From contig RPFO01000418.1 in NCBI GenBank assembly GCA_009746045.1, forward strand, positions 2,794,678 through 2,858,677: DNA of 64,000 bases, given 5' to 3'. Position numbers and translations under genes: made by a program. The DNA comes from Mesostigma viride. Its lineage: Eukaryota > Streptophyta > Mesostigmatophyceae > Mesostigmatales > Mesostigmataceae. This document shows, piece by piece, positions 20,701 to 30,745 of the stretch. How positions within the stretch are numbered: the stretch's first letter is position 1; every line of letters begins with the position of its first letter. The notes beneath the pieces were generated by a model. It had not been told where the DNA came from and did not search any database. It was given only the letters and a program-made list of their open reading frames with translations.

Positions 20701-21722
20701 GAGATGTTGCGACACGCCCCACTTTGTGGTCTTTTATGGAAGCGGCTACCCTCGAGGCTGCTCGGAAGAGGGGGGGGGGTCTTCTCCTTTTCTTTGTTCA
20801 CTGTTATTGGGGCAACAGTGATCCTATCAAGTTTTGTTTCCTGAGCGGCGACAGTGCGGGGAGGAGGGTAATGGCGCCAGGGACTGGGGTGGATCGGGGG
20901 GCTCTTGCTCCTGCATGCGAGGGAGACGAGATGACTACTTAAACCTGCCTTTGGCAGGGGCTCTACTCATTGTTTTCAATCAAATGCTGGTTTTCTTGGG
21001 AGCTCAAGTGTCATAATCGGATTTCTCTGAAAATAGTTTATTAAACAGCATGCGGGAAAGAAAGGGCCGCCACAACCTTGTGGCTGTACATGCAGAAAGG
21101 CTTGTTAGACGAATGGGGACGGCTTGTTGTTTACCGGGGAATCCTACTGGCAACTAGCTTTGCCTTTTGTAAGTCAGGCGCCGTTTGTTTGAACGGCCGG
21201 CCATGTGTTGAATGCTGACGGAAGTTGCGTCAAAAAGCTGTAATAAAATCTGATGTAACCAGCACTCACCAATTGATTGGTGTGCTGCTTGGTTGGGTAG
21301 TGTGTTCAGGGTTGCATTCGAAGAGTACACATGGCCTGACAGCTCAGACGTGTGACAGATGAGCTGGCTGGCTGAATTATTAAATTGTCAGCGTTAGGAT
21401 ATTTCTGGTTTTGCCGTTTTCCATTTTGACGGTAGGCTTGATAAGCATGGTCGGCGGGTTGTGACCCGTAATTGTTTCTTCCCACCCATCGGGCTCTTGC
21501 TCCTGCATGCGAGGGAGACGAGATGACTACTTAAACCTGCCTTTGGCAGGGGCTCTACTCATTGTTTTCAATCAAATGCTGGTTTTCTTGGGAGCTCAAG
21601 TGTCATAAATCTATATCCACACTATTATTAGTGATAGGTATCTCCTGTACTTCTAACTGAAGGAACATACATAATAAATATCCATATTCCTTTAATTCAG
21701 AACGCAACTCATCATTGGACAT
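17709..21722 (-). CDS. Gypsy reverse transcriptase - RNase H, ORF interrupted by the split-repeat element
   Basis: The frame starts with ATG at 21722, directly after the protease stop (TAAATG). After 38 codons it meets the insertion at 21608, resumes in the same frame at 19481 and ends at 17709. Visible motifs are YPLPRIDDIF, VLDCADGFWQ (motif A), GLCNSPASFQ (motif B) and AYLDDILIYS (catalytic YLDD). RNase H follows, with VVATDASKVAIGGVL, the PVHQQELLAVV region and IQTDHRPLTHL. About 30 residues rich in Ser (NSHLPQVSSDLKDPSF...) lie between motif B and YLDD and are longer than usual. Apart from the insertion the ORF has no stop. Confidence 0.9.
19482..19945 (+). repeat. Split direct repeat A1
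   Basis: 464 bp starting TCGGATTTCTCTG and ending GTAATTGTTTCTT. It matches A2 at 21017-21480, with differences noted near 19637 (g/a) and 19695 (a/c). Confidence 0.85.
19946..20898. other. Internal non-coding part of the split-repeat element
   Basis: No ORF with recognisable homology. It contains a hairpin near 20037-20060 (GAAGTCGC...GCGACTTC) and G-rich runs near 20768. Confidence 0.5.
20899..21608 (+). repeat. B1-A2-B2 terminal block of the split-repeat element
   Basis: B1 (20899-21016) abuts A2 (21017-21480) without a gap, and B2 (21491-21608) ends the element at GTCATAA. In PAT/Ngaro-type elements the B1/A2 junction reflects a circular intermediate. Confidence 0.8.
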
Positions 21723-22217
21723 TTATACTTCAGGTATAGGTCTTACAGGAGGATCAACAGGTGTAGGAGGAGTAATATCTACCAAGGATAAATTTTCCAA
21801 TCTATAATGACGTTCCGGTACCCAGTAAGAGCTATCTGGAAACCAAATGACCATGGTATCATAATTAATAGTAATCTTATTATCCTGGTGCCAATCTAAT
21901 CCTAGTAATACATCAGCGGTAGTGATAGGGCCTATAGTGGCCGTCAGGTTGACAGTACGTCCTTGTATGACCAGGGGAAGGGACACCGTACCCGGGGAAT
22001 GACTGGTGCGACCATCAGCATAATGAACAGTGACAGGTTTGGTGTGAGGGGTAGGGACTAGTCCTAAACGCCTAACTAGGGCCTCGCTCACAAAGGAGCT
22101 AGCCGCACCGCTATCTACCAACACAGAGACATTCAAAAGTTCATCAGCATGCAAGAAAGGGTCTACAACAGTATGGGGAACGGTTAAACCACCATTCAAG
22201 AACATAAGAGGACGCAC
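21723..22217 (-). CDS. Gypsy aspartic protease (retropepsin-like)
   Basis: Contains VLVDSGAASSFVSEALV with the catalytic Asp-Ser-Gly, and the later VLLGLDW strand/turn motif typical of Ty3-type proteases. It processes the Gag-Pol polyprotein. The frame is open upstream of the GTG at 22217 to about 22320, where it overlaps the end of gag in another frame (gag stops at a GGGGG-TAA). Normal expression may therefore need a frameshift there. It ends with TAA immediately followed by the ATG of the RT frame. Confidence 0.85.
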   Translation of the reverse strand: MRPLMFLNGGLTVPHTVVDPFLHADELLNVSVLVDSGAASSFVSEALVRRLGLVPTPHTKPVTVHYADGRTSHSPGTVSLPLVIQGRTVNLTATIGPITTADVLLGLDWHQDNKITINYDTMVIWFPDSSYWVPERHYRLENLSLVDITPPTPVDPPVRPIPEV

Positions 22218-22311
22218 ACGTAGTGGTAGGGAAGATTCAGCTCCTACAGAGGTTATAAAAACAGGCAGGCAAAATTTTTTATCTGGGGTACTATCTAAGG
22301 ACCTGTCCAGG

Positions 22312-24053
22312 TTACCCCCGGCTGACAGGCCTACTGTTCCCCCTCCCCCCCAAATCCATAGGAACTAACCCCGAAGAAGACCCTGGCGAAAAAGCCACTG
22401 CTGGAGGGTCACGAGGGAGCGAAGAGGGTGCGGGAGCCTGATTATCATAGGGGAACCCTGGGGGTCCTGTCTGCACAGCATTCAGCCTACTAGGGGTAGC
22501 TGAGGGAATGCGTCCTGAAGTGGGACGAATAGGAGCACGCTGAGGGGTACGAGGAGGGCGAGCGTCGGGATGAGGGGGAGCACCCGAAAGGAACTTGGGG
22601 CACTCACGTTTAAGATGACCTACTTCCTTACAATGATAGCATGTGATATGAGAGACATCAAGAGCTGAAAGATCAGCAACGCAGATATCTAATTCTTCTA
22701 CATAGGAGTTCTCCTCCTCAGGGGTAAGGATAATATTATTAATACGGGAACGGGTAGGGAGAGAAGGAGTGGTGAAGAAATCTGCTACTCGCAAGAGATG
22801 CTGGCGCACATGCTTGAGGGGCAGATCAGTAAAACGGTAGGCAGAGAACTGGCGCTTGACTTCACGTAATAAAGGTCTACTGAGGCCTTGGAGGAAGCGA
22901 GCACGTACTTCTGCACCCGACAAATCCCTAATTCGTACCATCTGAGCATCAAACTCTTTCATATACTCCTTAAATGATTTAGTACCCTGCTGCAAGGTAC
23001 CAAAGGCTAATCTATCCTGCCAATCTGAATCAGGAGGGACTAAATGGTTCTCTAAACGCTTAAACAATTCTGCTACAGAGTTAGGGTAGGCATGAGAGGC
23101 CAAAGACTCACACTGAATGAGGTTAGCAAGCTCAGGAGTAATGCAGGTTGTAAGATAGTGAGGACTAGTACAGCATCAGAGAGACGCCATCTATTATGAT
23201 TCTGCCACGACTCTGTGTTCTGGGTAAGCAACATAATAAAGGTGAAAAACTGTTGAGGGGTAGACTTGACATCCAGCTTGGGAAGGTTAGCAAAGAGGGG
23301 AAGAGCAGGGGGCTTAGGGGGATTAGAAGAGTCAGTTTTTCCCATAGGGCCACTATCTTCCACTGCTACATAAGCGGGATAGAAGGAAGGAAGAGGAAAG
23401 GTTTTGGGTAGGGGTCTAGAAGGGGCCACCGTTTCAGGCTGGTGCCCATAGGAGAAGGGTACAGTATATTGCTCACGAAGAGAGGAGTAGGCAAAATGAT
23501 CATAATTTCTGTCATCTAGAGGCATGGTGCTGAAATCACTATTAACTTCTAAATCAGCCACACGGGTAGGGACCTGGGCTGCCTCATAGGCCGTCTCAGG
23601 GTAGGACCAGGAAGCAGGTGGGTAAAAGGGAACTGCACTAGGGCGCCCAGAAGGGCCGACAGGGGCAGAGGTACGACCCGTGTTAAAGGCAGGCATGGAA
23701 GGCACAGGGTGGGAAGGAGGCCTAGAAACATTGTTAGTTAGTGAGGACCTGCTGGGGGGTTGAGCCAAGGTTGCAGGAGGGGCAGGGGCCTGGTTCAAGG
23801 TAAGGGAAGGGTCATCACTAAATCTGACTTGCATACGTTGTTCATAGGTAGGAGGGGTAAGTGAGGGACGACGGCGACCACCAGTAACAGGAGAAGGAGG
23901 TGAGGTACGAAGATTACCTTGAGGAGTGAGATGGTGCACCGTTTCAAGTGAGTCCCGTCGGTTACCACGATGGTTGTTAGTATTATTATTATTATTACTC
24001 ATAGTAGGAGTGTTGGTAGGTATAGGCGACATGTTACCACCCACTGGATCCAT
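22312..24053 (-). CDS. gag: Gypsy gag polyprotein with CCHC zinc knuckle, one internal frameshift
   Basis: The first frame (24053-23073) has an Asn-rich and then Pro/Ser-rich head and the start of a retrotransposon capsid domain (QQFFTFIMLLTQN...NRWRLSDAVLVL). The second frame (23103-22312, open upstream to about 23150) continues the capsid domain (FKEYMKEFDAQMVRIRDL, RFLQGLSRPLLREVKRQF) and ends with the knuckle CYHCKEVGHLKREC and a Pro-rich tail. The frames join near 23130-23150, probably through a 1-base indel. Gag would form the particle and bind RNA. Confidence 0.85.
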
Positions 24054-24177
24054 TTTTAATTAAGTAAATGATTAGGAATCTAACTGAAAGCAACAAGGAT
24101 AAAGGACAAGGCCTAATTTAAGGCAAGGAAAGAAAAGAAAAAGCTTTTAAGGTCCTAAAAGAAGGAAACAATTTAAA

Positions 24178-24570
24178 TCAATCCTTCTTAACAACAGTAA
24201 TGGATAGGGAACCGAATTCTAAGGTGAGAGGAGTATCTAAGCTAGATGAGGATGCAGCCCGCTTAGGGGGAGACGAAGGAGGGGTAGCAAAATCTAGAGC
24301 TTCTACAGGAGGGCGACCATGAGGAGTAGAACGTACGTGTAGGCCTAAATCTGATACACTATGGTCTATAAGGAATTGTTGGGCTTCCTCGAAGGTAACA
24401 CATTTCTTATACCTAACTACATTATATGTACGATTTTGCACTATCTTCCTAGCATCTAACCAAGAGAGGAAAATGGCTGACCATTGAGGGGTAATAACTA
24501 CGTAATATTTAGCTAAGCTATTGTCACTGGACGAATGGGAAGGCGCAGTAAAAACACGACGTTGGCTCAT
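24178..24570 (-). CDS. Gypsy 5' ORF with a viroplasmin/RNase H1 N-terminus-like domain
   Basis: A 130-residue ORF between the 5' LTR and gag. Residues about 22-68 read YYVVITPQ, then FLSWLDARKIVQN, then VVRYKKCVTFEEAQQFL. This matches the pattern of the small hybrid-binding/viroplasmin-like domain (Y-Y-V-V, W-x-x-A/C-x-x-x-V, Y-K-K/F-x-T-x-E-E-A-x-x-F-L) known from eukaryotic RNase H1 N-termini and pararetrovirus inclusion proteins. The C-terminal half is Ser/Pro-rich and ends in basic residues (VVKKD). A separate ORF for such a domain ahead of gag is unusual. The domain call is by eye. Confidence 0.55.
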   Translation of the reverse strand: MSQRRVFTAPSHSSSDNSLAKYYVVITPQWSAIFLSWLDARKIVQNRTYNVVRYKKCVTFEEAQQFLIDHSVSDLGLHVRSTPHGRPPVEALDFATPPSSPPKRAASSSSLDTPLTLEFGSLSITVVKKD

Positions 24571-25115
24571 GGTAACGCACCTGGTGGGTCTTGTGACGTC
24601 ACGCTAAAAGAAGGGGTAGGCGACTTATCTGGGCGATCTGGATCACCGAAAGCAGCATGAGGGCGGAATTGTCCAGCGCTCGTCCTAAATCAGCGACCGA
24701 ATAGTCCAGCGCTCGTCCTAAAGCAGCGACCCGTATCTCTGCGGGTGCGGCCGTCTAATAAAACAGCAGCACGAAGGAAAAAGGTGTAGGCTACTGCGAC
24801 GCTAATCGTCTCACGCTGGCCGATCCGAACAATAATAATCCCCTATCTACGACAGGAAGCAACCGTAAGCAGGAAAACAAGGCGAAAGACAGGCTATCTA
24901 CGAAAGGGTTTATCCGCTGCGAGCAGGTCTAGCATCTAGGCAGATCGTGTCCCGAACCGGGCAGCACTACTCTCCCAGCTTGAAGGCGACCCGCCCATTA
25001 CCTGTCAAGAAAGTGTCGTCTTCGTATCCCTGGACGCGGAAGGGTTCTTGCAAAGGCGTATGTGACAAAGGACCGTCGTCTCGTTCTCTACCTACGAAAG
25101 TTCCTCCGGAACCAT

Positions 25116-25663
25116 TGTTACGTCCTGAAATTCTACCGCCACCTCTACCTCTAATGGGCCTGATGCTACCTAAATTGGTCAGGCCTCCTCTACTCAAACC
25201 CCTAGCGAAATCTTGACGAACGAGACGGAGCTGATCTCAATGCATTAACGTATGTGTTACTGTAATACGCCATACAACCATTTACCAAAACCCGTTTACT
25301 CCAGGAATAGAGGAAGGAAACACACTACACTGCCGTGACCCAAGCCTATATGTGTTAATTCATTTAACACACGCCGAGTGCACACACGAGGGGTAGAACG
25401 TGCATAAATGGTCACCAACGGTCCAACACGCTCGGGCCGACATGGCCCTCGCCTACAGATGCACGCTGGTCCACTACATTCTACCAAAGGATCAGGACCA
25501 CTAATAAAGTACGCGGCGCGGCGCCCAAAGGCACCCAATGTACCACAGTACTGTTACGAGGACAATAGTGTCCCGGTAGGAGCTACACGTAAACCTAGGG
25601 ACAACCGAGGCAAAAGACCTAATTTACGTCCGTAACTACAACGAATTGTTACGCGACGTAACA
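25116..25663 (-). repeat. 5' LTR of the gypsy element
   Basis: 548 bp, matching 1032-1575 except for a 4-bp insertion near 25210 (AAATCTTGACG against AAAGACG). It should carry the element's promoter in minus orientation. ATGCC follows at 25664-25668. Confidence 0.92.
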
Positions 25664-25668
25664 ATGCC

Positions 25669-27142
25669 GTACTGCACATTTTTTCGCGTATTTTTGACCC
25701 CTCGCAAAAATACCTGTATTTTTACAGTACGCAAGGGTTTTACCGAGTACCCCGTACTGCCGTACAGACCAACACGGCGCGTTGAGAAGCCCCCCCTCAC
25801 CACGGGGGGTGTTGGGGACGATGGGCGTCTTCACCGCCCGCGGGGAGACCCCAAAGCGCTCAGCGAGGGCCTCCAGGTACGGGCCTTGGTGCAGAAAAAC
25901 TGTGCGCGCCGGCGGGTCGAGGACCAGGGAGACCCCCAGAAAGAGGGAGGGGGCATCCGTCTCGGTGATCTGGAAGCGCTGGGACACCCGTTGGGTCCAC
26001 TGCGATAGCCACTCCGCCGAGGAGTGGGAGACCAGGAGATCGTCGACATGGACGAAGGCAAAACCACCAACATATACAGGAACAGACACGTGTCCGTGGT
26101 GCTCTGGACAGCGCCAGTCTCATGGATGAGGTAGTTCCGGAGCGTATGGTGCCAGTTCCGGGGCGCCTGCATGTTTGAGCCCATAGAGGCTCCGCCGGAG
26201 GCGCCAGAGGTACGTTTGGCCAGTGGGGTCGCGTTCCTCAAAGCCCTTGGGGGGAAGGACATACACGTCCTCCTCCAACTCAGCATAGAGGAACGCGGTG
26301 CGGACATCCAGCTGCCGGATAGGGTGGCCAGCAGTGCCAGCACGAGCCAAGCCCAGGCGCACGGTGGCAGCACGGACGGTGGGAGCAAAAGTCTCACCGA
26401 AATCCATTCCCTCGCGCTGTGCAAACCCCTTGCACACGAACCGGGCCTTGCACCGCTCATCAGCTTTCTGGGCGAAGACCCACTTGGTGGGCAGGAGCTT
26501 GGCACCGCGCGGAAGATCACGCACATGCAGAAGCTCGTAAACCTGGTGCTCCTGGAGGCTGGCCAGCTCACTCTCCATGGCCGTGCGTCATTCCGGCGAG
26601 GCAAGGGCGGCAGCGGGAAAGGAGGGCACGGACGCAGGCTGGCTATGAAAAGCAGCGGCGAAGCACAGGTCGGCGACAAGTGAGTGATGCGCGTGGATCC
26701 GTGCAGCCTTGGTGACGGGTTGATCCGGCCAGGAAGAAAGCGCGTCATCCAATACATCATCGCCCCCGAAACCAGAGGGAGCGGGGGTGTTACTGCCATG
26801 AGAAAGGTCGCCACACAAGGCAGCACCACGGGAACCCCACACGGGGAGGAGACCTGCAGAGGCACCAGGGGACGCCGGAGGAGAACAGCCGGTGCTGTCA
26901 GCCGTGCTCTCCGGCAGGTCGACCGAGGTACTCAAATGCGGCGGAGGCATCCCCGCCCCGGCGTGTTCATAGGACGCCGCAGAACGCGAGTGGCCAGAGG
27001 CCTGCCCGCGCAACAGAGGGGCAGGCTGGCGAGCATCTGACACGGTGAGGTAAGATGTCGACGCCCGGCCGGAGCCGTCGGAGCAGGGCCGTTCCGCACA
27101 AGTTTTGCTGGAGGCGACCTGGCTACGAGTGCCGGAAGCCAT
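25669..27142 (-). pseudogene. Decayed Copia-type reverse transcriptase remnant (third Copia lineage)
   Basis: Successive minus-strand frames encode an RT-preceding linker (27142-26588), then RT with an in-frame TGA where Trp is expected (SPE*RTAMESELASL, near 26587). The core follows (LLPTKWVFAQKADERCKARFVCKGF; RQLDVRTAFLYAELEEDVYV with motif A; LRRSLYGLKHA) and, after frameshifts, FVHVDDLLVSHS (YVDD equivalent) and SLFLGVSL. The sequence stops near 25790 before RNase H. Integrase and gag are absent, although a leader and primer-binding site lie just upstream. It is distinct from copies 1 and 2 (RT box VHVDD against LHGDD). The gypsy element inserted next to it. Confidence 0.82.
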
Positions 27143-27388
27143 TCCAGCAAAAAAAAAGCAGACAACTCTGACAAAAAGGCAACGTTGACCGAGAGATTCC
27201 GGCCAGGACTCGAACTAAGCACCTTTCGTATATCGCGCCGGTCGGGAATCAAACCTCCGCCTACGCTGTCGTCATGCAAATCTTGCCTAAATACACAAAT
27301 GTAAAGTCGTACGCGAGCAGAGCCTCGGGAAACGACTTATACCAGCGGTTAGCAGGTCGAAAGGCGTGCGAACCGCACTCCGATACCA
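27143..27388 (-). other. Leader of the third Copia element with a primer-binding site
   Basis: On the minus strand, TGGTATCGGAGTGCGG directly follows the sequence ...CTCCTAACA at 27389. TGGTATC.GAG is the usual primer-binding site for initiator tRNA-Met. The leader also holds two T-arm-like stretches (GTTTGATTCCC and AGTTCGAGTCC) near 27200-27250. Confidence 0.55.
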
Positions 27389-27690
27389 TGTTAGGAGTGA
27401 GAAAACAATGTTTGCCACAAAGTTTTACTTTATTTCACTAAGATAAAAATAAGTCTCAGTCGACAGCTGGCCGACTGCTAGTTCCACCACAGGAGTGTGT
27501 GAGGTGTGCGGTACTGAGAGAGCAAACATTGTGCGTAGCTTCGCCTTTTAAACAATTCCAGGCTCAGCTACTGGGTAGCAGTTATGATCTACCTACAACG
27601 TGGCCACACACAAACCGGGTCTTTTCTGCCTATGTGGCAGTTACAATCATAACGTGATCTAAAGCCAACCATCCTATATATTAATTTAGC
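27389..27690 (-). repeat. Probable 5' LTR of the third Copia element (outer limit uncertain)
   Basis: Begins TGTTAGGAGTGAG at 27389, next to the primer-binding site, as expected for the inner end of an LTR in minus orientation. The other end could not be fixed because no matching TAACA terminus or second copy was found in the window. Confidence 0.4.
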
Positions 27691-29304
27691 AATGTAGTAG
27701 TCATCCCGCACTATCCAGGGCATCGCAACTTCCCCGCCAATCCAAAACAACCGGAATCACTAACCACCAATCCCAGCGAGCGAGCGAAGCGAGCGAGCAC
27801 CGTACTGCGCACCAATCCGCGAGCGAAGCGAGCACCGTACTATTCCAGCGGGCAGCGGGCAGCGTACTGCGCACCAATCCGCGAGCGAAGCGAGCACCGT
27901 ACTGTTCCAGCGGGCAGCGGGCAGCGTACTGCGCACCAATCCGCGAGCGAAGCGAGCACCGTACTATTCCAGCGAGCAGCGGGCAGCGTACTGCGCACCA
28001 ATCCGCGAGCGAAGCGAGCACCGTACTATTCCAGCGAGCAGCGGGCAGCGGGCAGCGTACTGCGCACCATGCAATCCGCGAGCGAAGCGAGCACCGTACT
28101 ATTCCAGCGAGCAGCGGGCAGCGTACTGCGCACCAATCCGCGAGCGAAGCGAGCCACCGTACTGTTCCCCTCTCCGGAGCGCAGTGAAGGACCACGTACT
28201 ACGCAGTGAGCGGGCAGCGGGCAGGCCATGAACCGCCCCAAAGTGCTTTTTTTGGCTGGGCGAAGCCAGCGGTTGACACTAGTCCTATTTACTAATTTCG
28301 CAATGTCACAGCATTCCCGAGCATTCAGGGCATCGCGGAGTATTAAGCCAATCCAAAAGAACCGGAATCACTTACCACCAATCCCAGCGAGCGAGCGGCC
28401 GCTTCAGCGGCCTGCGCGCAGCGCACAGCGAGCGCAGCGAGCTGTGCGCTGCGCGCGGCGAGCGAGCGAAGCGAGCGAGCACTGTACGGCGAGCGAGCGA
28501 AGCGAGCGAGCACCAAACTGCGCACCAATCCGCGAGCGAAGCGAGCACCGTACTATTCCAGCGGGCAGCGGGCAGAGTACTGCGCACCAATCCGCGAGCG
28601 AAGCGAGCACCGTACTATTCCAGCGGGCAGCGGGCAGCGGGCAGCGGGCAGCGGGCAGCGGGCAGCGGGCAGCGGGCTGCGGGGCGAAGTACTGCCAAAA
28701 CAAGGGACCCTGTTTTGGGCTGGGCTGAGCCAGCGGGTTACTCTAGAGTACGGAATGACTGACCACCAATCCGCGCGAAGCGCCTGGCGAGCGAGGCCAG
28801 CTGCGCTGAAAGCGCTCACGAGCGCAGCGAGCGGCGAGCGGAGCGAGCACCGTACTGTTCAGCGGGCCGCGAGCGAAGCGAGCACCGTACTATCCAGCTA
28901 GCGGGCCGCGAGCGAAGCGAGCACCGTACTGTTCCCCTCTCCGGAGCGCAGTGAAGGGCCACGTACTACGCAGTGAGCGGGCAGCGGGCAGGCCCTGAAC
29001 CGCCCCAAAGTGCTTTTTTTGGCTGGGCGAAGCCAGCGGGTCACACTAGTCCTATTTATTAATTTAGCAATGTCACAGCATCCCCGAGCATTCAGGGCAT
29101 TCCGGAGTACCCCGCCAATCCAAAAGAACCGGAGTCACTGACCACCAATCCGCGCGGCGAGCGAAGCGAGAACCGTACTGCGCACCTTTCCGCGAGCGAA
29201 GCGAGCACCGTACTATTCCAGCGGGCAGCGGGCAGCGTAATGCGCACCAATCCGCGAGCGAAGCGAGCACCGTACTATACCAGCGGGCAGCGGGCAGCGG
29301 GCAG
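27680..29304. repeat. GC-rich tandem and higher-order repeat array
   Basis: The array is built from motifs such as GCGAGCGAAGCGAGCACCGT, ACTRTTCCAGCGGGCAGCGG and GTACTGCGCACCAATCCGCG, repeating about every 65 bp. Larger units start with (t)attaattt.gcaatgt near 27680, 28287 and 29055, giving a higher-order period of roughly 610-770 bp. Block 28180-28330 recurs at 28940-29110, and block 28660-28745 recurs at 38045-38135 beyond Copia copy 2. ORFs here are products of the repeats (no start context, mirrored on both strands). Function unknown. Confidence 0.8.
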
Positions 29305-29998
29305 AGTTAACGTTTTTATAAACGCAATGTGTAGGATATGGTTGCAATGCAGCAATGTGTGAATATGGTTGGAAACGGAGCTTTGTTAAAATTGGATAAT
29401 GTTACAGCGCTCACACACTTGAGGCTTGTACACGAGTTTGCCAAGTCAAGGCAACACACGTGAGGCGGGCTCGCAAGAGATGCCCAATTGGCACTGGCCT
29501 ATTCTTTATATACTTGTGCACTGTGCTTGCTAGTCCTGAGCAGCCTAGGAGGCCTGCTCAGTAATAAGACTCCCGGTACAGTATTCACTACCTGTACAGC
29601 GCCCAGTTCCTATACAGTAGGTCTGCCATACAGGTACAGTGACCACAGAGCACAGTCCACAGTGACTATTGCATCTGCACCTAGAAATCCAGGACTAAGC
29701 CTGCGGTACCAACAGACCACAGGTTAAGGTTCCTATTTCCTGCGTACGACGTATTAATCCAATACCGTCGTAGGTCAGCACCTAATTCCTGTCAGCCCAG
29801 GAATTACTGTCGACCCCATATGTCGTCGGCAAATATTCACGTCCGACTTAGAAGAACAGCCGGCTCGCGCTCGCGCGCGACCGGGAAGTCGGAACGCCAT
29901 AACTTTCTTGATACTTGTCGGAATGAACTCGTTCCGGTGCCGCTGGAATCGTAGAGATATGCCGAATCAGGATCACGCCAATGCGCTTGGCGTTAACT
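29305..29998 (-). repeat. 3' LTR of Copia copy 2
   Basis: AGTTAACG...CGTTAACT ends. It differs from the copy 1 LTRs in the first 30 bases (GTTTTTATAAACGC against GTTCTTAGCACACGC), a variant shared with the right LTR of this copy. Confidence 0.9.
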
Positions 29999-30745
29999 CC
30001 AATCCTTTCTTTTCTTGAGCTGTAGCAGCTCACACAAGTCTACATACAAACACACACAATGGGTACTGGACATCCTCCCCGACTACAAGTCACAACCCGC
30101 TGGGCATGACAGTCAGCTTGGATTCCTTATTATATGTACATAGCACCCATACTGGTTCAGGAGCACAAACAAATTACAATGAGTCCCTATCCCTTCACGG
30201 GAGGCTCGTTGTGTTACCCATGTACAAGAGGTTGGCCAACTGTGGCAGCCCATAGGTGTTCAGCTAAGAACTTGAGAAGTATGTACAACCTTCAGGACCT
30301 TAGGCGAAACCCCACAGATCACCCACAACAGCTCATCAGAAAACATTGCTGACCCCCAGACGGGAGTCGGCGCCGGTCTGCTGCCCCTTATCGAACCAGA
30401 CACAACATCTACGCGAAGCACATGCAAAACACAAGCTCCTATACTCGTTCCAACCGTGGAAAATCAGGGGACCTGTCGCCACCTCACCAGCATGGTGGAT
30501 GGGTCAGCCAGTCCGTGAAACTCCGCCTTAAGACGGCACCAGGGAATCGAACCCCGCCCACAAACCACAGATCTGGGGAAACCTCAGACTGAGATGAAAA
30601 CCCCAGATAGACATCTCTCCATCAGAGACAATGTCAGACATTCCCACACCAGAGACATGTCTCACCCCTCAAGGTGTGCTCAGGATTATGTACAATCAAG
30701 CTCCCAGCCTGATATCCAGAGACTTAAGCACCCAGCTCTCAGCTT
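29999..30745 (-). other. Copia copy 2 3' untranslated region
   Basis: Matches 5175-5921 of copy 1. No supported gene; a purine-rich tract lies next to the LTR on the minus strand. Confidence 0.7.

Larger units (their letters stand above)
19482..21608 (+). mobile_element. TOC1/PAT-like retroelement with split direct repeats, non-coding
   Basis: 2127 bp arranged A1 (19482-19945), internal part, B1 (20899-21016), A2 (21017-21480), 10 bases, B2 (21491-21608). A1 and A2 are 464 bp with about two differences; B1 and B2 are 118 bp and look identical. This A-x-B-A-B layout is that of split direct repeats in tyrosine-recombinase retroelements (PAT, Ngaro, Volvox Kangaroo) and Chlamydomonas TOC1. There is no target duplication, and removing 19482-21608 rejoins the gypsy RT frame exactly, which also fits recombinase-type insertion. 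No ORF for RT or recombinase is present, so it would have to move in trans. The plus orientation is nominal. Confidence 0.8.
1032..25663 (-). mobile_element. Ty3/gypsy chromovirus-type LTR retrotransposon, nearly full length, with nested insertions
   Basis: The element is bounded by near-identical direct LTRs (1032-1575 and 25116-25663) and the 5-bp duplication ATGCC. Reading on the minus strand from 25663, the order is 5' LTR, a small ORF, gag with a zinc knuckle, aspartic protease, reverse transcriptase/RNase H, integrase with a GPF module, chromodomain, two extra ORFs, a G-rich polypurine tract next to 1575, and the 3' LTR. A candidate primer-binding site (TGGTTCCGGAGG on the minus strand) abuts the 5' LTR at 25115. 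Foreign DNA at 4479-16195 and 19482-21608 was inserted later. The LTRs differ mainly by a 4-bp indel, so the insertion looks young. Frame breaks in gag and integrase suggest that this copy is not autonomous. Confidence 0.93.

Noticed and set aside
27701-28819. ORFs of 100-166 codons in the GC-rich array (ARCPLPA..., SERSEHRT...)
   Set aside because: They repeat with the array unit, exist on both strands and show no independent homology.
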